A DNA stretch of 25,054 nt from WTJO01 sp965660165 (GTDB taxonomy: Bacteria > Pseudomonadota > Alphaproteobacteria > Puniceispirillales > Puniceispirillaceae): contig CBFHYU010000030.1 in the NCBI GenBank assembly GCA_965660165.1, positions 1 to 25,054 of the forward strand, in the 5' to 3' direction. Every line of letters begins with the position of its first letter. Within the stretch, counting starts at the first letter, position 1. A model generated the notes under the pieces. The model made no database searches. It had not been told where the DNA came from and saw only the letters and a list, made by a program, of their open reading frames with translations. Positions 1 through 6,948 of this stretch are shown here, piece after piece. Made by a program: the position numbers and the translations under genes.

Positions 1-1020
1 GCGCGCGGTATTACGATATCGACAGCGCATGTTGAGTATGAGACAGAGAGCCGTCACTATGCGCATGTTGATTGTCCTGGTCACGCTGATTATGTGAAGA
101 ACATGATTACAGGAGCGGCTCAGATGGATGGTGCGATATTGGTTGTGTCTGCTGCTGATGGGCCGATGCCACAGACACGCGAGCATATTTTGCTAGCGCG
201 TCAGGTTGGTGTGCCAGCGCTGTGTGTATTTATGAACAAGGTTGATCAGGTTGATGATGAGGAGCTGTTAGAGCTTGTAGAGATGGAGATAAGAGAGTTG
301 TTATCTTCATATGATTTTCCTGGCGATGACATTCCGATTGTGAAGGGTTCAGCCTTAGCTGCGCTAGAAGATAGCGATACGACTATTGGCAGAGATGCTA
401 TCAATGAGTTGATGAAGCAGGTTGATGCATATATTCCCCAGCCAGACCGTCCGAAGGATCAGCCATTTTTGATGCCGATTGAAGATGTGTTTTCGATTTC
501 TGGTCGTGGTACAGTTGTAACTGGCCGAATTGAGCGCGGCATTGTGAATGTTGGTGAAGAGATTGAGATTATTGGTCTGAAGGCTACTACCAAGACGACT
601 TGTACGGGCGTTGAGATGTTCCGCAAGTTGCTTGATCAGGGTGAGGCAGGCGATAATGTTGGCGTATTGCTTCGAGGTACTAAGCGTGAGGATGTAGAGC
701 GTGGTCAGGTATTGGCTAAGCCTGGTTCAATTACACCGCATACGAAGTTCAAATGTGAAGCCTATGTGCTGACGAAGGATGAGGGGGGTCGTCATACGCC
801 GTTTTTCTCAAATTATCGTCCACAATTTTACTTCCGTACAACAGATGTGACAGGTTCAGTTGAGTTGCCAGAAGGCACAGAGATGGTGATGCCTGGTGAT
901 AATATTGCGATGACAGTCACATTGATTGCCCCGATTGCGATGGATGAAGGCCTGCGCTTTGCTATCCGTGAAGGTGGCCGCACTGTGGGCGCCGGCGTCG
1001 TCGCTTCTATCGTTGAGTAA
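1..1020 (+). CDS. tuf: Elongation factor Tu, 5'-truncated by the window edge
   Basis: EF-Tu is the GTPase that delivers aminoacyl-tRNA to the ribosome. The reading frame is open from base 1, starting with Ala-Arg-Gly-Ile-Thr-Ile (switch I), so the gene runs in from outside the window. The stop at 1018-1020 gives 339 residues, and with 57 missing N-terminal residues this makes the usual 396. Visible motifs are the G3 motif DCPGH, the G4 motif NKVD, the G5 motif SAL, and the domain II and III blocks RGTVVTGRIERG and GGRHTPFF. The C-terminus GRTVGAGVVASIVE is typical. Twelve of 13 lysines use AAG, a stronger bias than in the nearby genes and typical of very highly expressed genes. A terminator follows at 1076. 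Identification is certain. Whether this is tufA or tufB cannot be said, but position next to tRNA-Trp suggests the copy of the secE-nusG region. Confidence 0.98.
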   Translation, partial: ARGITISTAHVEYETESRHYAHVDCPGHADYVKNMITGAAQMDGAILVVSAADGPMPQTREHILLARQVGVPALCVFMNKVDQVDDEELLELVEMEIRELLSSYDFPGDDIPIVKGSALAALEDSDTTIGRDAINELMKQVDAYIPQPDRPKDQPFLMPIEDVFSISGRGTVVTGRIERGIVNVGEEIEIIGLKATTKTTCTGVEMFRKLLDQGEAGDNVGVLLRGTKREDVERGQVLAKPGSITPHTKFKCEAYVLTKDEGGRHTPFFSNYRPQFYFRTTDVTGSVELPEGTEMVMPGDNIAMTVTLIAPIAMDEGLRFAIREGGRTVGAGVVASIVE

Positions 1021-1075
1021 CGCTATTATGTCTTGGCAAACTGGCTAGCCAGCGCGCCTGACATCTGAAATATAG

Positions 1076-1112
1076 AACAGCCAGAGATAATACGCTTCTG
1101 GCTGTTTTTTTT
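1076..1112 (+). terminator. Rho-independent terminator of tuf
   Basis: A perfect 10-bp stem (AACAGCCAGA at 1076-1085, TCTGGCTGTT at 1097-1106) with an 11-nt loop runs into eight T (1105-1112). It lies 56 bp after the tuf stop and should end tuf transcription before tRNA-Trp, so the tRNA probably has its own promoter. Confidence 0.9.
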
Positions 1113-1158
1113 GCCTTTTGCCTAGCCCATAACTGATAGATTCATGAGCTTTTTAACA

Positions 1159-1173
1159 CTATTATCATAATAG
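1159..1173. repeat. 15-bp palindrome between tuf and tRNA-Trp
   Basis: CTATTATCATAATAG is a perfect inverted repeat with 7-bp arms around one C. Its core ATTATCATAA also occurs at 1918-1927 in the lrp/ltnD promoter region. A protein-binding site is possible, but AT-rich sequence makes chance matches likely. Confidence 0.35.
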
Positions 1174-1207
1174 AAACGCTTTCTTATCAGAAGGGGGCAA
1201 ACCCTAC

Positions 1208-1236
1208 TTGCAAAAATGGGGGGAATGGCCTAGATA
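1208..1236 (+). promoter_or_regulatory. Possible promoter of tRNA-Trp
   Basis: TTGCAA (1208-1213) and TAGATA (1231-1236) are separated by 17 bp and sit 18 bp upstream of the mature tRNA 5' end. The -35 matches four of six consensus bases and the -10 only three of six. Placement between the tuf terminator and the tRNA is the main support. Confidence 0.35.
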
Positions 1237-1254
1237 AGAGATACCCAAGATAGT

Positions 1255-1330
1255 AGGAGTGTAGCTCAATTGGTAGAGCACCGGTCTCCAAAACCGGGGG
1301 CTGGGGGTTCGAGCCCCTCCACTCCTGCCA
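1255..1330 (+). tRNA. tRNA-Trp (anticodon CCA)
   Basis: A 76-nt cloverleaf can be drawn. The acceptor stem is AGGAGTG/CACTCCT, the D-arm contains TAGCTCAATTGGTAGAGCA, and the anticodon stem is CCGGT/ACCGG with loop CTCCAAA giving anticodon CCA. The T-arm carries GGTTCGAGCC, and discriminator G is followed by an encoded CCA (1328-1330). The gene lies downstream of tuf as in many alphaproteobacteria, where secE usually follows. Here secE is 8.2 kb away. Confidence 0.97.
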
Positions 1331-1340
1331 TTTTGTTCAT

Positions 1341-1377
1341 AAAGCCCCCCTCAAAGCCTGTCTTTGGGGGCTTTTTT
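1341..1377 (+). terminator. Rho-independent terminator of tRNA-Trp
   Basis: The arms AAAGCCCCC (1341-1349) and GGGGGCTTT (1366-1374) pair. CAAAG/CTTTG extends the helix past a small bulge, and a T run follows (1372-1377). The structure ends 10 bp before the stop codon of the convergent lrp-type gene. On the minus strand it lacks a comparable T run, so it mainly serves the tRNA. Confidence 0.88.
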
Positions 1378-1386
1378 ATGGTCAGC

Positions 1387-1839
1387 TTAGCGGCATCTAA
1401 CCTCACTTGGTTTCACGCATCTTAGCGGAATTGAGGTTTCAACGGCCGAGACAGTTTCAATAGAGGTAAGCTGTTCTGTCAGAAATGTCTCAAAATCACG
1501 CAGATTTGCCGTGCTTAGCTTAATGAGATAATCCTGATTGCCAGTCATCAGCCAGCATTCCACCACTTCAGGAAAGGTTCGGATTTTGCGCTCAAATTCA
1601 GAAAAATTCTTCGCTAATTGCCGCTCCAGCCTAACAGACACAAATACGGGAAATCCAAAGCCTATCTTTTCTTCATTGATACGCACTGAATAGCCCTCAA
1701 TAATACCATCTGCCTCCATCACTCTGATACGCCGAGCGACCGCACTTATGCTTAGCGATACATGCACTGAAATATCCTGTAGTGACATCCGCCCATCTTT
1801 TTTAAGACAGGCCAGAATATCAATATCAAACTTATCCAT
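1387..1839 (-). CDS. Lrp/AsnC-family transcriptional regulator
   Basis: The 150-residue protein has the size and layout of Lrp/AsnC regulators. An N-terminal winged helix-turn-helix spans roughly residues 3-50 (recognition region LQDISVHVSLSISAVARRIR), and a RAM ligand-binding domain roughly residues 64-138 includes the family motif around TGNQDY (99-104). These proteins bind DNA as dimers or octamers and usually respond to amino acids or related metabolites. The ATG at 1839 is preceded by CAGGAA (1848-1853 on this strand). The gene is divergent from the ltnD-like gene with 142 bp between them, an arrangement in which such a regulator often controls itself and its neighbour. The intergenic region holds overlapping promoters and repeated 11-bp sites. 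The effector is unknown. Family assignment is firm, target assignment is inferred. Confidence 0.93.
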   Translation of the reverse strand: MDKFDIDILACLKKDGRMSLQDISVHVSLSISAVARRIRVMEADGIIEGYSVRINEEKIGFGFPVFVSVRLERQLAKNFSEFERKIRTFPEVVECWLMTGNQDYLIKLSTANLRDFETFLTEQLTSIETVSAVETSIPLRCVKPSEVRCR

Positions 1840-1868
1840 AAGAAAAATTCCTGTAAAATATCTAATTC

Positions 1869-1897
1869 ATAATAAAAATTATCATGTTTTTTGTAAA
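1869..1897 (-). promoter_or_regulatory. Probable promoter of the lrp-type gene
   Basis: Read on the minus strand, TTTACA (1892-1897) and TATTAT (1869-1874) are 17 bp apart, each matching five of six sigma-70 consensus bases. The start site would lie near 1862, giving a leader of about 23 nt. The -35 box overlaps that of the opposite promoter almost completely. Confidence 0.55.
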
Positions 1898-1925
1898 TCA
1901 ATCAAAAATAAAATAAAATTATCAT
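1875..1925. repeat. Two 11-bp direct repeats in the divergent promoter region
   Basis: AAAATTATCAT occurs at 1875-1885 and again at 1915-1925, with starts exactly 40 bp apart (about four helical turns). The first lies in the spacer of the minus-strand promoter, the second overlaps the -10 of the plus-strand promoter. Phased repeated sites fit binding by an Lrp-type oligomer; binding itself is inference. Confidence 0.5.
1891..1919 (+). promoter_or_regulatory. Probable promoter of the ltnD-like gene
   Basis: TTGTAA (1891-1896), a 17-bp spacer and TAAAAT (1914-1919) form a good sigma-70-like promoter. Transcription would start near 1926, about 55 nt before the start codon. The inverted repeat at 1929-1952 would lie just downstream of the start. 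Confidence 0.5.
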
Positions 1926-1928
1926 AAA

Positions 1929-1952
1929 GATCACGTTATTTTGATCGTGAGC
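1929..1952. promoter_or_regulatory. Inverted repeat downstream of the ltnD-like promoter
   Basis: GATCACG (1929-1935) and CGTGAGC (1946-1952) are arms with one mismatch and a 10-bp spacer. The position at or just after the predicted start of transcription suits an operator. Which protein would bind is unknown. Confidence 0.35.
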
Positions 1953-1981
1953 AAGAATTATTCAAAAAAGATAGGGTAGTC

Positions 1982-2872
1982 ATGTCACATCAGAATGTTG
2001 CGGTATTTGGTCTGGGGTCTATGGGAATTGGTATGGCGCGTTCTTTGGTACGTGCAGGCCATCAGGTATGGGGCTATGATGTCCGCTCTGAAATAGCGAA
2101 TAGCTTTGCAGATGAAACAGGTAATCCAGAGCCGTTCAGTCAGATAGCCGATACAATAGATACGGTAATTTTGGTTGTGCTGAATGTATCACAAGCAGAT
2201 ACTATTTTGTTTGGTGATGAGGGGATTGCAAGCCGCTTGCCGCGCGGTGCGGTGGTAATGAATTGTGTGACTATCTCGGCTGAAGATGCGCGGAATATGG
2301 CAAAGCATTGCGCAGAATATGGTCTTGATTATCTGGACGCGCCAATATCTGGCGGGTCAATCAAGGCAGGAGAGGGCGCGCTTAGTGTGATGGCGTCAGG
2401 CGCACCGCAAGCATTTGAAAAAAGCCGGCCCTGTCTAAATGCGGTTGCACAGACCGTATTTGAATTAGGAGATGAAGCAGGGCAGGGGTCTGTGATGAAA
2501 TCTGTTAACCAGATGCTAGCAGGTATCCATATTGCGGCTATGGCAGAAGCAATGGCCTTTGGCATGAAACAGGGGTTAGATGCACAGAAATTTTTGGATG
2601 TTATCAGCAAATGTGCGGGTACTAGCTGGATGCTGGAAAATCGCGCGCCTCATATTATTGAGGGTGATTATAGCCCGAAATCTGCTGTTAATATCTGGCT
2701 CAAAGATCTTGGAATTGTGCTAGACGCATCAGAGTCTCTCTCGTTTGATGCGCCTATCTCGCGTTCTGCATGTGAGCAATATCAAGCGGCAGCTGAGATG
2801 GGGCTTGGCGGGGAAGATGATGCGGCTGTTATCAAGCATTATGCCAGGCAAAATGATATTAGCCTGCCCTAG
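1982..2872 (+). CDS. ltnD: L-threonate dehydrogenase-like NAD(P)-dependent beta-hydroxyacid dehydrogenase
   Basis: The 296-residue protein belongs to the 3-hydroxyisobutyrate/beta-hydroxyacid dehydrogenase family. Visible are the Rossmann nucleotide motif GLGSMG (10-15), the substrate loop DAPISGG (119-125), the catalytic lysine K173 in GSVMKSVNQ, and a second conserved lysine in KDLG (241-244). Several stretches (LVRAGHQVWGYD, LAGIHIAAMAEAMA, SWMLENR, GDYSPKSAV, EDDAAVIK) resemble E. coli YgbJ/LtnD, which oxidises L-threonate to 2-oxotetronate. This subfamily is closer than 3-hydroxyisobutyrate dehydrogenase itself. No threonate kinase or aldolase partner is nearby, so a related 2-hydroxy acid is equally possible. 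It is the first gene of a plus-strand run, 62 bp before the PhyH gene, with a weak AGGG ribosome site. The family is certain, the substrate only suggested. Confidence 0.85.
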   Translation: MSHQNVAVFGLGSMGIGMARSLVRAGHQVWGYDVRSEIANSFADETGNPEPFSQIADTIDTVILVVLNVSQADTILFGDEGIASRLPRGAVVMNCVTISAEDARNMAKHCAEYGLDYLDAPISGGSIKAGEGALSVMASGAPQAFEKSRPCLNAVAQTVFELGDEAGQGSVMKSVNQMLAGIHIAAMAEAMAFGMKQGLDAQKFLDVISKCAGTSWMLENRAPHIIEGDYSPKSAVNIWLKDLGIVLDASESLSFDAPISRSACEQYQAAAEMGLGGEDDAAVIKHYARQNDISLP

Positions 2873-2935
2873 TGTAAATTTTTTCAGACTCACATTTCAA
2901 TTCTGCTATTATTATGATCAGCAGGGAGAAAAAAG

Positions 2936-4135
2936 ATGGATGATATCAAAGCTCAGATTGGCGCTAGAACATGGCTTGATGCGGCAGAGTTGACACAAGG
3001 TGACCTGATGTCTCGCTTTGTAGCACAGCTTGAGCGGACAACCAGCGCCAATGATGTGCCTCATGCCGCAGAAATATGCCATAATGTGCCTGTCTATGAG
3101 GGCGAATTTGCAAGAAAGGTTGCCTCAGACCCCGCAAAACGCAGAGCCTTACTATCTGAGTGGACTGAGATTCTAGCGCGTGGGGCAGGGGTATTTGCTA
3201 TTCGGAATGCGATGGAAAATCACCATGTGCTTGATTCGGCAACAGCATTATTCGAGCAGATAATTGAGGCTGAAGCTTCAGGGGCTAGCGGTAGTGGCGA
3301 TCATTTTGCAAAGGCAGGGGCGAATGATCGCATCTGGAATGCACTTGAAAAACACTGTCTGGCCGATGCCAAGAATTTCGCGAGCTATTACAGCAATGAC
3401 ATTATTGCAATGGCGGCTGAGGCATGGCTTGGACGCGGCTATCAGATAACGGCGCAAGTCAACCGTGTTAATCCTGGTGGTGATGCACAAAATCCCCATA
3501 GAGATTATCATTTGGGATTTATGCAAGCAGAACAGACACTGGCATTTCCTGCTCATGTGCATGCGCTATCTGCCTGTCTTACCTTGCAAGGGGCAATCGC
3601 GCATTGTGACATGCCGCTAGAATCAGGGCCAACTCAATTATTGCCGTTCTCACAGCAGTTGTTAGAGGGCTATCTAGCTGTTGGTATGCCAGCATTTCAG
3701 GCATATTTTGAGCAGAATTATGTGCAAATTCCGCTACAAAAAGGTGATATGGTATTTTTCAATCCTGCCTTGATGCATGCTGCAGGTGCCAATAGCTCAA
3801 CAGATATTTTCCGCATGGCTAATCTATTGCAAATTTCATCTGCCTTTGGCCGCGCGATGGAAACGGTGAACCGTCACGCGTTATCGCTTAAGCTATATTC
3901 TGTGCTGAAACAAGCGCGCTCAGATAATAGCCTGTCTGAGCTTGGTATCAGCAATGTTATTGCCGCCTCAGCAGAAGGATATTCCTTTCCAACCAATCTT
4001 GACCGTGATCCCCCGATAGGCGGGCTGGCGCCAAAAACACAAGCGCACTTATTGCATGACGCATTGCGCCAAGATATGTCTGAAGCTGAATTTACAGAAC
4101 AGCTAGAACAGTTAAGGCAAAGACAGCAAAGCTAG
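2936..4135 (+). CDS. PhyH-family Fe(II)/2-oxoglutarate dioxygenase (large form)
   Basis: The 399-residue protein shows the iron-binding facial triad of the phytanoyl-CoA dioxygenase family. H188 and D190 lie in NPHRDYH, the distal H281 in ALMHAAGANSS, and R293 is the likely 2-oxoglutarate anchor. The block LESGPTQLLPFSQ (229-240) corresponds to the family's usual ESGP-x-IPGSH-like turn. Such enzymes hydroxylate or cleave small molecules using O2 and 2-oxoglutarate, usually in the cytoplasm. It is longer than a typical PhyH protein (about 280 residues), with an extra N-terminal helical region of roughly 80 residues and a glutamine-rich C-terminal tail. AGGGAG (2923-2928) gives a good ribosome site. 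It probably forms a transcript with the ltnD-like gene 62 bp upstream, so its product or substrate may be linked to that dehydrogenase. The substrate is not predictable. Confidence 0.85.
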   Translation: MDDIKAQIGARTWLDAAELTQGDLMSRFVAQLERTTSANDVPHAAEICHNVPVYEGEFARKVASDPAKRRALLSEWTEILARGAGVFAIRNAMENHHVLDSATALFEQIIEAEASGASGSGDHFAKAGANDRIWNALEKHCLADAKNFASYYSNDIIAMAAEAWLGRGYQITAQVNRVNPGGDAQNPHRDYHLGFMQAEQTLAFPAHVHALSACLTLQGAIAHCDMPLESGPTQLLPFSQQLLEGYLAVGMPAFQAYFEQNYVQIPLQKGDMVFFNPALMHAAGANSSTDIFRMANLLQISSAFGRAMETVNRHALSLKLYSVLKQARSDNSLSELGISNVIAASAEGYSFPTNLDRDPPIGGLAPKTQAHLLHDALRQDMSEAEFTEQLEQLRQRQQS

Positions 4136-4242
4136 CAACCCATCATTTAAGGTCTGATAACACCGAACATGCCTGCCAAAATTTGCCTTTGGCGGATGGC
4201 TATGCTAGCAAGCCACTATCTTACAGCTAATAAAGACTGTTT

Positions 4243-4271
4243 CCACAGATAAACACCAACGCTATCTGTGG
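4243..4271. repeat. Perfect 9-bp inverted repeat before the SulP gene
   Basis: CCACAGATA (4243-4251) and TATCTGTGG (4263-4271) pair perfectly across 11 nt. No T run follows, so it is not a classical terminator. It could be a 3' RNA stabiliser for the upstream operon or an operator for the transporter gene. A smaller GCCAAA/TTTGGC hairpin sits at 4175-4193. The rest of the 203-bp gap shows nothing else clear. Confidence 0.55.
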
Positions 4272-4294
4272 GGTAAGGCTGCGGGGTCAGGGTT

Positions 4295-4323
4295 TTGTTC
4301 TGGCTAATCTTAATTGTTATAGA
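4295..4323 (+). promoter_or_regulatory. Possible promoter of the SulP gene
   Basis: TTGTTC (4295-4300), 17 bp, TATAGA (4318-4323). Transcription would begin near 4330, only about 9 nt before the ATG. That fits the absence of a Shine-Dalgarno sequence there, but the -35 match is weak. Confidence 0.3.
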
Positions 4324-4338
4324 AATTGAATTTACCTT

Positions 4339-5949
4339 ATGAATATGTTTTCTTCGCTTCCTGCCTATTTATATGGGGCAGGCTCTCTTGCTATTCCAAA
4401 GCAGCTGTCAAAACGGCAGATAATTATTGATTTGCTTTCTGGGTTAACCGTAGCGCTAGCACTTGTACCAGAAGCAGTTGCCTTTTCGTTTGTCGCAGGG
4501 GTTGACCCGTTAGTGGGCTTGTATGCTGCCTTTTTTATCGGACTTGTAACAGCGCTTATTGGCGGCAGGCCAGGCATGATTTCAGGGGCGACAGGGGCGC
4601 TAGCGGTGGTGATGGTATCGCTGGTAAGCCAGCATGGTGTTGATTATCTGTTTGCCACTGTGGTGTTGATGGGGATTATGCAACTTGTTGCAGGGATATT
4701 AAGATGGGGAAAATTCATCAGAATGGTGCCTCATCCCGTGATGCTTGGTTTTGTAAATGGCCTTGCGATTGTGATTGGCCTTGCGCAGCTAGAACAGTTC
4801 AAATCTATCTCGGCTTCTGGTGAGAAGCTGTGGATTAGTGGCACAGAATTGTTTTTGACATTGGGGCTTGTGGCGATAACCATGATGATTATTTGGCTAA
4901 CCCCAAAGCTCACCAAGTTAATTCCAGCGCCGCTTGCGGCAATCGCAGGGATAAGCGCAATTGTGGTTGGCTTTGATATTGATGTTACCCGAGTGGGTGA
5001 TATTGCCAGCCTGTCTGGTGGCCTGCCAGAGATTTATATCCCGCAAGTGCCGCTGACTTTTGAGACAATGCTGATCATTCTGCCATATGCGCTGATTTTA
5101 TCGTCAATCGGACTGATAGAAAGCCTGCTTACCCTAAATCTTGTAGGCGAGATGACAGAACAAAGAGGGGGCGCTTCTCAGGAATGTATCGCACAAGGTA
5201 TTGCCAATTTCATCACTGGTTTTTTTGGTGGTATGGGTGGATGCGCGATGATTGGCCAGTCCATGATCAATGTAAAATCAGGCGGGCGTACCCGTATTGC
5301 TGGCATTGCGGCCGCGCTATTTTTACTGCTGATCATTCTGGTAGCAGCCAAGTTGATTGAACAGATACCAATTGCCGCCCTTGTTGGTGTGATGTTTATG
5401 GTGGTTATCGGAACCTTTGCATGGTCATCAATCAAAACGCTGTTCAAAGTGCCACGATCAGATGCGCTTGTGATTATTGTGGTGACAGTCGTGACAGTGC
5501 TTGCTGACCTTGCGATTGCGGTTGTTGTCGGGGTGATATTATCGGCGCTGGTATATGCATGGAATGCTGCCAAACAGATTACCGCCTCAAAACGCCCATC
5601 GGTTAGAGAAGCTGGCGCTATTGTATATGATATTAGAGGGCCATTATTTTTTGGCTCTGTTGCCAGTTTTCGCGAATTATTCCAGATTAAAGACGACCCT
5701 GATGTTGTGGTCATTGATTTTGCGGCATCCAGAATTGTAGATCAGTCTGCCCTTCAGGCTATTGAAGATATCGCACAAAAATATCATGAGCTAGGAAAAC
5801 AGGTGAAATTGCGGCATCTGACCAAAGATTGCCATCGCCTGCTTACCAAATCAGGCCAGCTAATGATCGATAGTGACGATGACCCTGATTATCAAATCGC
5901 AGCAGATTATTCTGTAAAGTTGGGGGTATTTGGTAATTCCGAAGCCTGA
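4339..5949 (+). CDS. SulP-family (SLC26-like) inner-membrane anion transporter with STAS domain
   Basis: The 536-residue protein has the SulP layout. Hydrophobic segments run from about residue 28 to 408, and a C-terminal cytoplasmic STAS domain spans roughly 427-525 (VVVIDFAASRIVDQSALQAI). The N-terminal half carries the conserved DLLSGLTVALALVPEAVAF segment and ISGATGA; a further family block is SGGRTRIAGI (314-323). SulP proteins move sulfate, bicarbonate, dicarboxylates or other anions, usually with Na+ or H+. Sequence alone does not say which. The ATG at 4339 has no recognisable ribosome site, and a second ATG lies two codons on. It is flanked by two PhyH dioxygenase genes on the same strand, which suggests import of an anionic substrate for them. 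A gamma-carbonic-anhydrase-like gene 1 kb away makes bicarbonate an alternative. Confidence 0.93.
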   Translation: MNMFSSLPAYLYGAGSLAIPKQLSKRQIIIDLLSGLTVALALVPEAVAFSFVAGVDPLVGLYAAFFIGLVTALIGGRPGMISGATGALAVVMVSLVSQHGVDYLFATVVLMGIMQLVAGILRWGKFIRMVPHPVMLGFVNGLAIVIGLAQLEQFKSISASGEKLWISGTELFLTLGLVAITMMIIWLTPKLTKLIPAPLAAIAGISAIVVGFDIDVTRVGDIASLSGGLPEIYIPQVPLTFETMLIILPYALILSSIGLIESLLTLNLVGEMTEQRGGASQECIAQGIANFITGFFGGMGGCAMIGQSMINVKSGGRTRIAGIAAALFLLLIILVAAKLIEQIPIAALVGVMFMVVIGTFAWSSIKTLFKVPRSDALVIIVVTVVTVLADLAIAVVVGVILSALVYAWNAAKQITASKRPSVREAGAIVYDIRGPLFFGSVASFRELFQIKDDPDVVVIDFAASRIVDQSALQAIEDIAQKYHELGKQVKLRHLTKDCHRLLTKSGQLMIDSDDDPDYQIAADYSVKLGVFGNSEA

Positions 5950-6026
5950 TTTTACGCTTGTCAAACGCATCTGATAGAGTCAATTATCTCTAATATAGAG
6001 GTGAATAGCTGAAAGGGGAGGATGTG

Positions 6027-6920
6027 ATGCAATCGGCGCTTCCACTAGAAGATGGGCATCTATCAGCAGATCAGGTATCTCAATATTGGGATGACGGATT
6101 TTTGTTCCCGATAACTGTGATGGATGAAGCACAGGCGCATCAGTATCGCCAGCAATTAGAAACCATTGAAGACGAATGGCTAGATAATGGCCTGCCACGA
6201 CCGCTAAATAGCTATAAGCGGGTAAATGCGCATTTGGTGATGCCATTTGCCTTTGAAATTGGCAGTCATCCTGCATTGCTAGATGTGGTTGAGGGGATTT
6301 TAGGCCCTGATCTGATGATTTATTCTGTTGAATTTTTTATCAAGGAAGCTCATTCACCCCATATGGTTACAATGCATCAGGATTTGACCTATTGGGGGCT
6401 TGGTGAAACATCTGGCATGGTGACAGCGTGGCTAGCGCTATCACCAGCGACCCCGCAAAGTGGCTGTATGGATTTTGTCAAAGGATCGCATAAACAGCCT
6501 ATCCAGCCGCATCGTGACAGCTTTGATAAACATAATCTGTTGTCACGCGGTCAGGAAATAGCGGTAGATGTTGCTGATACAGATAAAACCCCTATCGAAA
6601 TTCATCCTGGTCAAATTTCACTGCATCACGGGCTTACTATTCATGGCTCAGGGCCTAATACTAGTGATGATAGGCGTATTGCGGTGGTGATTAGATATAT
6701 CCGTCCTGATGTAAAACAGATTGTTGGTACGAAAGACTATGCTGTGCTGGTAAGGGGCGAAGACAGGTTTCAGAATTTTGAAGCTGTATCGCGCCCCAAC
6801 AGGCTGTTTGACCCTGAAGATATAGCACGGTATGAGCAGATAGTATCTGATCAGTCCAAAGCCAAAATGGCAGGTGCTGCCAAGCAGACAGAAATTTATC
6901 TACAAAGCCAAAAGGCTTAG
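6027..6920 (+). CDS. PhyH-family Fe(II)/2-oxoglutarate dioxygenase (second, standard-length)
   Basis: The 297-residue protein is a typical-length PhyH-family oxygenase. The HxD pair is H117/D119 in TMHQDLTYWG, the distal histidine H206 lies in IHGSGPNTS, and the following DDRR supplies the 2-oxoglutarate-binding arginine. GCMDFVKGSHK (146-156) is the family's G-C-M-x-x-x-x-GSHK block. I chose ATG 6027 because AAGGGGAGG (6013-6021) is then at proper distance. A GTG directly before it (6024) would be too close. It shows little resemblance to the other PhyH protein at 2936 beyond the motifs, so the two probably act on different substrates or steps. It follows the transporter gene by 77 bp and ends 28 bp from the convergent carbonic-anhydrase-like gene. 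Family firm, substrate unknown. Confidence 0.88.
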   Translation: MQSALPLEDGHLSADQVSQYWDDGFLFPITVMDEAQAHQYRQQLETIEDEWLDNGLPRPLNSYKRVNAHLVMPFAFEIGSHPALLDVVEGILGPDLMIYSVEFFIKEAHSPHMVTMHQDLTYWGLGETSGMVTAWLALSPATPQSGCMDFVKGSHKQPIQPHRDSFDKHNLLSRGQEIAVDVADTDKTPIEIHPGQISLHHGLTIHGSGPNTSDDRRIAVVIRYIRPDVKQIVGTKDYAVLVRGEDRFQNFEAVSRPNRLFDPEDIARYEQIVSDQSKAKMAGAAKQTEIYLQSQKA

Positions 6921-6948
6921 CTCAATCAGTTTCGCATTGCCAAATAAA

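Noticed and set aside
1255..1380. tRNA-Trp as an attachment site of an integrated element
   Set aside because: I found no second copy of the tRNA 3' end before secE, no integrase and no other mobility gene. Location alone is not enough.
2745..2993. 82-codon frame bridging the ltnD-like and PhyH genes
   Set aside because: It overlaps both well-supported genes in another frame, has no family features and no good ribosome site.
4243..4290. Rho-independent terminator after the first PhyH gene
   Set aside because: The stem is perfect, but the following bases are GGTAAGGCTGCGGGG, with no T run. It is reported as an inverted repeat only.
5178..5714. 178-codon open frame on the minus strand inside the SulP gene
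   Set aside because: Its composition mirrors the antisense of a membrane protein gene, with no recognisable domain. It is a shadow of the SulP gene.
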